Source: CAZPHI01 sp964586425 | Lineage (GTDB): Bacteria; Bacillota; Clostridia; Lachnospirales; Lachnospiraceae | Reading direction: 5' to 3' | DNA: 5,448 nt | Assembly (NCBI GenBank): GCA_964586425.1 | Contig: CAZPHI010000086.1 | Location: forward strand, 1-5,448 | Shown: positions 1 through 5,448 of the stretch, piece after piece | Layout: every line of letters begins with the position of its first letter | How positions within the stretch are numbered: the stretch's first letter is position 1 | Notes under the pieces: model-generated | Database searches by the model: none | Told to the model about the DNA's origin: nothing | The model's input: only the letters and a program-made list of their open reading frames with translations | Made by a program: the position numbers and the translations under genes

Positions 1-447
1 ATTGAGGCAAAAATAAAGCGAATTTTGGAACTTACACAATTTATTTTACACTCTCGAATTGATCCTGTTGCAATTGTAGCTCTTCATAGTGGTGATAAGC
101 TGCTTATGACAAAGTATGCTAATAGAGATTATAAGAAGTATGCACTGGTAGCTGGATTTAATGAGTTTGGAGAGGGAATTGAGGATACCGTAAGACGTGA
201 AGTTATGGAAGAGGTTGGTCTTAAGGTTAAGAATATAAAGTTCTATAAGTCACAGCCTTGGTGATTTAGCGGTGGCCTGATGATGGGATTTTTTGCTGAA
301 CTTGATGGAAGTGATGCAATTAGAATGGATAGAGAAGAACTGGCAGTTGCTGAATGGGTTGAGAGGAAAGAGATTGGTGATGAATTTGATCATATAAGCC
401 TTACCGGAGAGATGATTGAACGATTTGCTAAGGGCATGGAATTATAA
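1..447 (+). pseudogene. nudC: NudC-like Nudix hydrolase (NADH pyrophosphatase type), 5'-partial, interrupted by in-frame TGA
   Basis: The reading frame is already open at base 1, so the N-terminal part, including the zinc ribbon usual in NudC, lies outside the window. A perfect Nudix box (G-x5-E-x7-RE-V-x-EE-x-G-L) is encoded at 154-222; it binds the metal and catalyses diphosphate cleavage. Ten residues or so later comes SQPW (250-261), the signature of the NADH-pyrophosphatase subgroup, which cleaves NAD(H) to NMN(H) and AMP. The next codon is TGA (262-264). The same frame then continues without another stop through a normal Nudix C-terminus (F-S-G-G-L-M-M-G-F-F, later E-E-L-A-V-A-E-W) to tandem TAA TAA at 445-450. 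One substitution, for example GGA to TGA, would explain the break. Read as a standard gene, the product would stop inside the Nudix fold, just past the box, and probably not work. Family call is firm; NADH specificity is inferred from SQPW. Whether it is dead or recoded is open. Confidence 0.82.
262..264 (+). other. In-frame TGA inside the Nudix gene
   Basis: The codon follows TGG of SQPW directly and precedes TTT AGC GGT GGC. Conserved Nudix sequence continues in the same frame on both sides, so no indel is involved. Homologues as I recall them carry Gly or Pro here, so a GGA to TGA change (G to T at 262) is the simplest origin. An ATG ATG pair at 280-285 with a weak GGTGG at 271-275 could allow restart, but the product would lack the Nudix box. 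Confidence 0.9.
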
Positions 448-448
448 T

Positions 449-454
449 AAGGAG
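449..454 (+). promoter_or_regulatory. Ribosome binding site of greA
   Basis: AAGGAG overlaps the second TAA of the Nudix gene. It lies 9 nt before ATG 464 but only 3 nt before ATG 458, and downstream of the in-frame ATG at 416, so it selects 464 as the start. Confidence 0.75.
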
Positions 455-463
455 TGGATGGTT

Positions 464-967
464 ATGTACGATAAATTAACAGAGAGTGACATCAAAAAGA
501 TAGAAGAAGAGATTGAACATAGAAAGCTGGTAGTCCGCAAAGAAGCTATCGAAGCGGTTAAAGAAGCAAGAGCGCAGGGAGACTTGAGTGAGAATTTTGA
601 GTATTATGCTGCGAAAAGAGATAAGAATAAGAACGAAAGCAGAATAAGATATCTTGAAAGAATGGTTAAGACAGCACAAATTGTGAAAGATCAATCTGCT
701 GGTGATGAAGTTGGAATGAATAATACTGTTACAGTATATATCGAAGATGATGACGAAGAAGAAACATACAAATTAGTTACAACAGTAAGAGGTAATTCAT
801 TAGACGGATACATAAGTATTGAATCCCCAATTGGCAAGGCTATACTTGGCAAAAAAGTAGGAGACAGGGTTCTAGTAGAGGTCAATGATTCATACAGCTA
901 TTACATAGTGATTAAAAATATTGATAAATCATCAGATGATAGTGATGATAAGATACGTCAGTTCTAG
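464..967 (+). CDS. greA: Transcription elongation factor GreA (transcript cleavage factor)
   Basis: The product has 167 residues, close to the usual 155-165 of GreA. GreA enters the secondary channel of backtracked RNA polymerase and stimulates cleavage of the extruded RNA 3' end. Residues 1-75 are the antiparallel coiled coil; its tip holds the family signature GDLSENFEYYAAK, with the acidic D40 and E43 that help hold the catalytic magnesium. The C-terminal FKBP-like domain carries the hallmark SPIGKAILGKKVGD at residues 121-134. Two acidic stretches stand out: EDDDEEE at 94-100 in the linker or early C-terminal domain, and a charged tail after residue 153. Start 464 is preferred over 416 and 458 because of RBS spacing and because the usual MYDKLT-type GreA N-terminus begins there. 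It sits 16 nt behind the Nudix gene and is probably cotranscribed with it. It ends in TAG; no hairpin terminator is visible after it. Confidence 0.93.
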   Translation: MYDKLTESDIKKIEEEIEHRKLVVRKEAIEAVKEARAQGDLSENFEYYAAKRDKNKNESRIRYLERMVKTAQIVKDQSAGDEVGMNNTVTVYIEDDDEEETYKLVTTVRGNSLDGYISIESPIGKAILGKKVGDRVLVEVNDSYSYYIVIKNIDKSSDDSDDKIRQF

Positions 968-975
968 CAAAAAAA

Positions 976-1008
976 ATTGTCAAATGTATAAAAATATATT
1001 GTCTATTG
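976..1008. repeat. Tandem 11-bp direct repeat upstream of the cyclase gene
   Basis: ATTGTCAAATG (976-986) and ATTGTCTATTG (998-1008) agree at 9 of 11 positions and start exactly 22 bp apart, about two helical turns. The second copy overlaps the proposed -35 box at 999-1004. This is the geometry of a tandem regulator site, but in such AT-rich DNA chance is possible. Confidence 0.35.
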
Positions 1009-1027
1009 AATAAAAAGATGATATTAT
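999..1027 (+). promoter_or_regulatory. Candidate sigma-A promoter for the diguanylate cyclase
   Basis: TTGTCT (999-1004) and TATTAT (1022-1027) are separated by 17 bp, the ideal spacing, in the only sizeable gap between greA and the cyclase. Transcription would start near 1034, leaving a leader of about 55 nt. A second -35-like box, TTGTCA (977-982), has no good -10 at the right distance. Confidence 0.5.
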
Positions 1028-1058
1028 TGAAGGTAGTGTTGTTATAAGGGAACCCCAT

Positions 1059-1094
1059 ATGAGAGGCAAGTGGGGGAATTGGAGGATTTTGTGA
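1059..1094 (+). CDS. Possible 11-codon leader peptide upstream of the cyclase
   Basis: ATG at 1059 follows an AAGGGA Shine-Dalgarno-like sequence (1046-1051) at 7-nt spacing and encodes MRGKWGNWRIL, ending in TGA at 1092-1094. That TGA overlaps the proposed GTG start of the cyclase as GTGA, the usual form of a translational coupling junction. The cyclase RBS (1081-1085) lies inside this small frame. The peptide resembles nothing I recognise; it may be a chance ORF. Confidence 0.25.
   Translation: MRGKWGNWRIL
1081..1085 (+). promoter_or_regulatory. Ribosome binding site of the diguanylate cyclase
   Basis: GGAGG lies 5 nt before GTG 1091. The alternative GTG at 1070 has only GAGAGG at 3-nt spacing, so 1091 is the better start. 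Confidence 0.6.
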
Positions 1095-2755
1095 AAAATA
1101 GTCTTTTTATTACAAAGATATATTTCGCAATTGCTGTTTTTAGCATGCTATTGCTTTTCTTTATTGGAAAAACATTCAATGTGAATGTGGTAGGTGATAC
1201 AAAGGAGCATGTTGAAACGGAATTTGAGAATATAGAGGATAGTCATTATGAGAATAATGCTGTAGTTATGAGAAAAACTCTTACAAAATTGTCAGATAGT
1301 GGCGATTGTTTGGGGTTTTATACAGTTCATAAGAATGTTGCTATATATGTAGATGGACAGATGGTATATTCATTTACACCATCGGAGTCTAATCTTTTTG
1401 GCCATACTACAGGTGTTGCATGGCATTTTATATCATTGTATAGTGAGTATGAAGGAAAACAGATTGATGTTGTATTCACCAGTCCGTACGAAGCAACAAT
1501 GGATACAGTACCTAAGATGCATTTGGGCTCGTCAATTTCGATATATCTTGCGGTTGTAAGAGATAATATAATACCATTCGTATTATGCGCGATTATCATG
1601 CTTATTGGAATAATTATTATATTGGCATGGATTTATTTTAGGAGACATACTATTATAGATAATTCGTTATTCTTCCTTGGTCTGTTTGCGATAATGCTTG
1701 CAATGTGGTCGATTAATGAAACACAGCTTATGGTTATACTTAATGGCAATAGTATTCTGTCATCATATGCAGCTTATATAAGTCTTATGCTGATGCCAGT
1801 ACCATTCATTATGTTTCAAAAGAATCTCTTCACAGACAGAAACAGTACTTTATGGTATGTGCTTGTTGGATGTAGTTTTGTTAATATTCTTGTCTGTGAA
1901 TTATTGCAGATATTCAACGTCTATGACTTTAGAGAGACACTATGGATAACGCATCTATTGATGGTCTTTTTGTGTATATTTACTGTGTTTGCAATTACAT
2001 ATGAGATAAAGAGATATAAACTTTCACTTAAGGTTAAAGTATATATAATATGTCTGCTTATTGATATAATAGCTATGATACTTGATTTGCTTGGATATTA
2101 TCTGAAAATATCTGGTGACAGCAATACATTCGGCAGAATAGGATTCCTTATTTATATAGTAACAGTAAGCATTATATCAACTAAGGATACAACTAATCTT
2201 TTGATTATGGGTAGACAGGCAAAGCATTATGAGGAGATGGCAATGACAGACCAGTTAACAGGCCTTCATAATAGAACAGCATTTGCCAAGACATTATATG
2301 AAGCAGATATTGAGAAGAATAGATATGCTGTGATTATGGTGGACCTCAACAATCTTAAGATATGCAATGATACATATGGACATGCATGTGGCGATGAATA
2401 TATTATAAACTGTGCTGGAATTCTCAAATCTCTTGTGAAGTATGGTCAATGCTTTAGAATTGGTGGAGATGAGTTCTGCGTTATATCTGAGGTAAGTGAG
2501 AATGACAAGGAGCATTTTAATTGTGATAACTTCAATAAGCTATATGAGCAGTTTATCGAAAAGATGCATGAACTTGAGGTAAAACAGAGCTTTAAAACAA
2601 GTATTAAGATGAGCATGGCTGCTGGTTATGCACTATCGGATAAATCAGTTGACAATAATCTAGATGATACTAGAAAACGTGCCGATAAGATGATGTATGA
2701 AATTAAGCGAACAATGAAGGAAAAAGAAGAGCAAAAAACTGCTCTGAATACATAG
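1091..2755 (+). CDS. Membrane diguanylate cyclase, 7TMR-DISM-like sensor with GGDEF domain
   Basis: The 554-residue product makes cyclic di-GMP from two GTP. In order it has: membrane helix 1 (about residues 5-26); an extracytoplasmic domain of about 130 residues rich in beta-type sequence (including VAIYVDGQMVYSF and VVFTSPYEA), probably a ligand-binding jelly-roll fold; seven further hydrophobic helices from residue 159 to about 365; a short linker; and a GGDEF domain starting at MTDQLTGLHNR (385). The active site reads GGDEF at 458-462, with DLNNLK..ND..GH and a late ADKMMYEIK also intact, so it should be catalytic. The inhibitory RxxD motif that belongs five residues before GGDEF is absent (VKYG). 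The topology is that of 7TMR-DISM receptors, with the cyclase in the cytoplasm. GTG 1091 is chosen by RBS spacing; GTG 1070 would add seven residues. It stands between a candidate promoter and a terminator and is probably monocistronic. The signal sensed cannot be read from the sequence. Confidence 0.9.
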   Translation: MKNSLFITKIYFAIAVFSMLLLFFIGKTFNVNVVGDTKEHVETEFENIEDSHYENNAVVMRKTLTKLSDSGDCLGFYTVHKNVAIYVDGQMVYSFTPSESNLFGHTTGVAWHFISLYSEYEGKQIDVVFTSPYEATMDTVPKMHLGSSISIYLAVVRDNIIPFVLCAIIMLIGIIIILAWIYFRRHTIIDNSLFFLGLFAIMLAMWSINETQLMVILNGNSILSSYAAYISLMLMPVPFIMFQKNLFTDRNSTLWYVLVGCSFVNILVCELLQIFNVYDFRETLWITHLLMVFLCIFTVFAITYEIKRYKLSLKVKVYIICLLIDIIAMILDLLGYYLKISGDSNTFGRIGFLIYIVTVSIISTKDTTNLLIMGRQAKHYEEMAMTDQLTGLHNRTAFAKTLYEADIEKNRYAVIMVDLNNLKICNDTYGHACGDEYIINCAGILKSLVKYGQCFRIGGDEFCVISEVSENDKEHFNCDNFNKLYEQFIEKMHELEVKQSFKTSIKMSMAAGYALSDKSVDNNLDDTRKRADKMMYEIKRTMKEKEEQKTALNT

Positions 2756-2765
2756 AATAAAAGCT

Positions 2766-2795
2766 AAAAAGTTAAGTTTTATACTTAACTTTTTT
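2766..2795 (+). terminator. Intrinsic terminator after the diguanylate cyclase
   Basis: AAAAAGTTAAG (2766-2776) pairs perfectly over 11 bp with CTTAACTTTTT (2784-2794) around a 7-nt loop, and the right arm runs into six Ts (2790-2795). The stem has only two G:C pairs, so it is weak. Because the left arm starts with five As, it could also act on the opposite strand. Confidence 0.65.
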
Positions 2796-2812
2796 CACTA
2801 TATTAATATAAT
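2785..2812 (+). promoter_or_regulatory. Candidate promoter for the HD phosphohydrolase, overlapping the terminator
   Basis: TATAAT (2807-2812) is a perfect -10 box. TTAACT (2785-2790), 16 bp upstream, matches four of six -35 positions and lies within the right arm of the terminator. The start point would fall near 2819, only a few bases before the GGAGG, giving a very short leader. Confidence 0.4.
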
Positions 2813-2821
2813 TATAGATTT

Positions 2822-2826
2822 GGAGG
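2822..2826 (+). promoter_or_regulatory. Ribosome binding site of the HD phosphohydrolase
   Basis: GGAGG touches the in-frame ATG at 2827 with no spacer, which rules that start out. ATG 2836 has 9-nt spacing and GTG 2833 has 6-nt spacing. ATG 2836 is preferred. Confidence 0.65.
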
Positions 2827-2835
2827 ATGTCGGTG

Positions 2836-4041
2836 ATGGCTAATTATAGCGAGCTTTCCAAGGAACTTCAGGAAAGAATAATGGAAGATAGAAATAATAA
2901 TATTGTTAATCCATATGCATTCAGGGATGAGAAGATAGTAAGAAGAGATATGAATCATGATAAAGCATATATCTGGAGACCCGCATTCGTTAGTGATATT
3001 GAGAAGATAATGCATGATCCATATTACAATCGCTACTCAGATAAAACACAGGTATTCTCATTTGTAGATAATGATGATATATCAAGAAGAGCTCTTCATG
3101 TGCAATTTGTATCGAGAATTGCTAGAAATCTAGGTAGAGTACTGAACTTAAATCTTGATTTAATAGAAGCAATTGCGCTTGGACATGATATTGGACACAC
3201 GCCTTTTGGACACGCAGGAGAACGCTATCTAAGTGATATTCTATATGGAGAGACAGGTCGATATTTTAATCATAATGTTCATAGTGTAAGAGTACTTGAT
3301 AAGATAATTCAAAGGAATATAAGTCTGCAGACACTTGATGGAATTCTTTGCCATAATGGTGAACTTGAACAGAAAGAGTATCAGCCTTGTGATATGAATA
3401 CTTTCACTGAATTTGATAATAAGACGGAACAATGCTATATAGAGAGGGAAGCAATCGGAAGATTAGTTCCATCTACGTTAGAGGGATGCGTTGTGAGAAT
3501 TAGTGATATAATTGCCTATCTTGGCAAGGATAGACAGGATGCAATGCGTCTTGGAATACTTAATAGCGATAAATGCTTTACTTCTGGTGAAATAGGAACC
3601 ACAAATGCCGAGATTATTAACAATCTTTGTGTTAATATAATGGAAAACAGTTATGGAAAAAATTATCTGAAGATGGATGATGCATATTTTGATACGCTAA
3701 AGAAAGCCAAAAAAGAGAATTATAAGCTTATATATGGTAATGAAGAGCTTGAGAAGACATATGAGAATAATGTTAAGCCAATGATAGAAGAAGTATATTA
3801 TAGGCTGCTCGCAGAGGCTAAGGCACATGATACTAATTCATATCTTTATAAGCATCATATAGAATATGTTAAGGAGAATAATCGTTTTGCACATACTGAT
3901 ATGCGATATGAGGAGACGGAAGTTAATCAGTTGGTTGTAGATTATATTGCAAGTATGACAGATGATTATTTTATTAAACTGTACAACGTGCTTTTCCCAG
4001 ATGGAAAGTATCATGTCAGATACAAAGGATACTTTGATTGA
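2836..4041 (+). CDS. dgt: dGTPase-like HD-domain deoxynucleoside triphosphate triphosphohydrolase
   Basis: The 401-residue cytoplasmic product belongs to the Dgt/HD family, which hydrolyses dGTP (or other dNTPs) to the nucleoside and tripolyphosphate and so helps set dNTP pools. The metal-binding HD set is complete: H88 in RALHVQFVSRIARNL, H117-D118 in GHDIGHTPFGH with the usual H121, and D224 in VVRISDIIAYLGKD. An N-terminal R-x-A-L-H helix region and a helical C-terminal half fit the family. It is shorter than E. coli Dgt (505 residues), so it belongs to the compact dGTPase-like group and its substrate preference is uncertain; the symbol is provisional. It ends in TGA at 4039-4041. The rlmD-type gene starts 55 nt on with its own RBS and no terminator between, so the two are probably cotranscribed. 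Confidence 0.87.
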   Translation: MANYSELSKELQERIMEDRNNNIVNPYAFRDEKIVRRDMNHDKAYIWRPAFVSDIEKIMHDPYYNRYSDKTQVFSFVDNDDISRRALHVQFVSRIARNLGRVLNLNLDLIEAIALGHDIGHTPFGHAGERYLSDILYGETGRYFNHNVHSVRVLDKIIQRNISLQTLDGILCHNGELEQKEYQPCDMNTFTEFDNKTEQCYIEREAIGRLVPSTLEGCVVRISDIIAYLGKDRQDAMRLGILNSDKCFTSGEIGTTNAEIINNLCVNIMENSYGKNYLKMDDAYFDTLKKAKKENYKLIYGNEELEKTYENNVKPMIEEVYYRLLAEAKAHDTNSYLYKHHIEYVKENNRFAHTDMRYEETEVNQLVVDYIASMTDDYFIKLYNVLFPDGKYHVRYKGYFD

Positions 4042-4084
4042 TATATTAAAGACGTGTGCGATTATTACCATACACGAAAAGAAG

Positions 4085-4090
4085 AGGTGA
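4085..4090 (+). promoter_or_regulatory. Ribosome binding site of the rlmD-type gene
   Basis: AGGTGA within GAAGAGGTGA lies 6 nt before ATG 4097, good spacing. It supports 4097 as the true start and hence a protein without an N-terminal TRAM domain. Confidence 0.65.
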
Positions 4091-4096
4091 TTACTC

Positions 4097-5448
4097 ATGA
4101 AGCAAAATAATAGCAGCAATAAATCAAAATTTTGCAGGTATTCAAGTCAATGCGGAGGATGTGCTTATTCTGAGCTTAGTTATGCAAAACAGCTGGAAAC
4201 TAAAGAGAAAGAAGTAAAACAGCTTTTGAAACCATATTGTCAGCTTACTGAAATTATTGGAATGGATGAACCATATTATTATCGCAATAAAATTCATAGA
4301 ACATTCTCGTGGAGCAAAGGAAAAGCAATACAAACCGGGATATATAGCGAGGGTACACATAGAGTAATTCCAATTGAAGACTGAAAGATTGAAAACAAGA
4401 CAGCCGATTTATTAATTAGAGATATTAACAGATTAATAATAGATTTTAAATATACAGTATATGATGAAGATAGCAGACGTGGTTTGTTTAGACATATACT
4501 GATCAGAACAGGAATTAATACAGGTGAAATTCTTGTTGCCTTAGTATTATCATCGCCAATCCTTCCGGGAAAGAACAACTTCATTAAAGCATTGTTAAAA
4601 CAGCACCCGGAGATTACAACTATTGTAATTAATGTTAATGATAAGAAAACAAGCATGGTACTTGGAAGCAAAGAAACAGTAGTCTATGGAAAAGGCTACA
4701 TTGAGGATATACTGTGTGGACTGCGGTTTAGAATATCAGCATCTTCGTTTTATCAGGTTAATCCATTACAGACAGAGAAACTGTATTCCAAAGCAATTGA
4801 ATATGCTAAACTTACTGGAAAAGAGACTGTGGTTGATGCATATTGTGGAATTGGAACAATCGGAATGATTGCCGCAGCAAAGGCAAAATCAGTGGTTGGA
4901 ATAGAATTGAATAAGAATGCAATAGCAGATGCAAAAATTAATTCTAAAATTAATAATTCTAAAAACATAAGATTTATTGAGGCAGATGCTGGTGAGATGC
5001 TTGTGAAGATGGCAGATGCTGGTGATAAGGCAGATGTGATATTCATGGATCCACCAAGGGCAGGAAGCACTGAAGCATTCATGGGTGCAGTAGTTAAGAT
5101 GGCGCCGAAGACGGTGGTATATGTATCTTGTAATCCGGAGACATTAGCCAGAGATTTGAAATATATGACAAAATATGGATATGAGGTAAACAAGGCTTGT
5201 GCTGTTGATATGTTCCCATGGACAAGCCATGTGGAGACGGTAGTTCTTTTGTCCCAACAAAAACCAAGCGATAGGATTGCTGTTGATCTGGACTTGGATG
5301 AGGTGGATGTGACATCAGCTGAGAGTAAAGCTACCTATACGGAGATTAAGGACTATGTGTTGGAAGAGCATGGACTTAAAGTTTCTAGTCTTTATATTTC
5401 ACAGGTAAAAAGAAAATGTGGATTAGAGGTTGGGGAAAATTATAATCT
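4097..5448 (+). pseudogene. rlmD: RlmD/RlmCD-family 23S rRNA (uracil-C5)-methyltransferase, interrupted by in-frame TGA, 3'-partial
   Basis: The family uses S-adenosylmethionine to make 5-methyluridine in 23S rRNA. Residues 1-22 hold three [4Fe-4S] ligands, C13-x5-C19-x2-C22. Codon 96 (4382-4384) is TGA, right after HRVIPIED, where the family has its fourth ligand cysteine (C162 in E. coli RlmD). The same frame then stays open to the window end with every key motif: FYQVN (Q220), SAM motif DAYCGIGTIG from D247, DPPRAG from D318, nucleophile C345 in SCNPETLARD, and E380 in HVET. From about residue 388 an extra tail begins that E. coli RlmD lacks; the gene runs off the window within it. There is no TRAM domain. 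No well-placed RBS and start follow the TGA, so the catalytic part would not be made separately. Under the standard code the product is a 95-residue fragment. Which uridine is methylated (1939, 747 or both) cannot be told. It is the second gene of the HD-rlmD pair. Confidence 0.85.
4382..4384 (+). other. In-frame TGA at the fourth Fe-S cysteine position of RlmD
   Basis: The codon sits between GAA GAC and AAG ATT GAA AAC. The surrounding residues (VIPIED-x-KIE) align with the family segment V-x-x-C-P/L-I whose cysteine completes the [4Fe-4S] site. TGC or TGT to TGA is a one-base change at 4384. Conserved sequence continues in frame on both sides. Confidence 0.9.

Noticed and set aside
265..300. 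Stem TTTAGC/GCTGAA right after the Nudix TGA as a possible SECIS element
   Set aside because: Only 6 bp with one G:U pair and a 24-nt loop; no clear upper stem with bulged U and GGU-type loop at the bacterial SECIS distance, and the residue replaced is not a Cys position.
416..463. Upstream ATG at 416 as the greA start
   Set aside because: It overlaps the Nudix 3' end, has no RBS, and adds residues not seen in GreA; AAGGAG at 449-454 points to ATG 464.
968..978. Terminator directly after greA
   Set aside because: There is an A-run but no stem-loop before a T-run on the + strand.
4051..4078. CGTGT/ACACG inverted repeat between the HD gene and the rlmD-type gene as a terminator
   Set aside because: Only 5 bp with a long loop and no T-run after it; more likely chance.
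262..4384. UGA = Trp (code 4) or UGA = Gly (code 25) throughout the genome
   Set aside because: All 10 Trp codons in the window are TGG, Gly codons are ordinary GGN, neither TGA is at a conserved Trp, and one gene appears to use TGA as its true stop.
4408..4440. Hairpin TTATTAAT/ATTAATAA 25 nt after the RlmD TGA as a possible SECIS element
   Set aside because: Stem is A:T only with a 15-nt loop lacking a GGU-type motif; such pairings arise easily by chance in this base composition.
4753..5193. 146-codon open frame on the minus strand
   Set aside because: It lies antisense to the strongly conserved methyltransferase domain and shows no recognisable protein features; it is a shadow.

Overview
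The window is AT-rich and reads as chromosomal housekeeping DNA of an anaerobic Gram-positive, most likely a member of the Lachnospiraceae. The evidence is codon use, strong AGGAGG-type ribosome binding sites, the GreA sequence, and an RlmD-type methyltransferase with a clostridial C-terminal tail. The family assignment rests on recalled resemblance, not on a database search. All genes lie on the + strand; I see no mobile element, RNA gene or CRISPR array.

Layout: (1) 1-447, the C-terminal part of a NudC-like Nudix hydrolase (NADH pyrophosphatase type), its 5' end outside the window and its frame broken by one TGA at 262-264. (2) 464-967, a complete GreA-type transcript cleavage factor, 16 nt behind the Nudix gene. 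(3) 968-1090, an intergenic region with a candidate sigma-A promoter, a tandem 11-bp repeat and a possible leader peptide. (4) 1091-2755, a membrane diguanylate cyclase with an extracytoplasmic domain, seven further membrane helices and an intact GGDEF motif. (5) 2766-2795, a terminator hairpin, followed by a tight promoter/RBS. (6) 2836-4041, a dGTPase-like HD-domain phosphohydrolase. (7) 4097-5448, a TRAM-less RlmD-family 23S rRNA uracil-C5 methyltransferase that runs off the window and is broken by one TGA at 4382-4384.

Nudix-greA and HD-rlmD look like two short operons; the cyclase appears to be its own unit. Together the genes concern nucleotide turnover (NAD(H), dNTP, c-di-GMP), transcription elongation and rRNA modification, without forming an obvious pathway.

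The main anomaly is that two otherwise well-preserved conserved genes each carry exactly one in-frame TGA and no other lesion. In the methyltransferase the TGA sits where the fourth [4Fe-4S] ligand cysteine is expected; in the Nudix gene it sits right after the SQPW signature, where related proteins as I recall them have Gly or Pro. All 10 Trp codons in the window are TGG and all 27 other Cys codons are TGT or TGC, so wholesale UGA reassignment is unlikely. The live options are recent nonsense mutations, base-call or assembly errors, or rare site-specific UGA decoding (Cys or Sec). The sequence alone does not decide between them.
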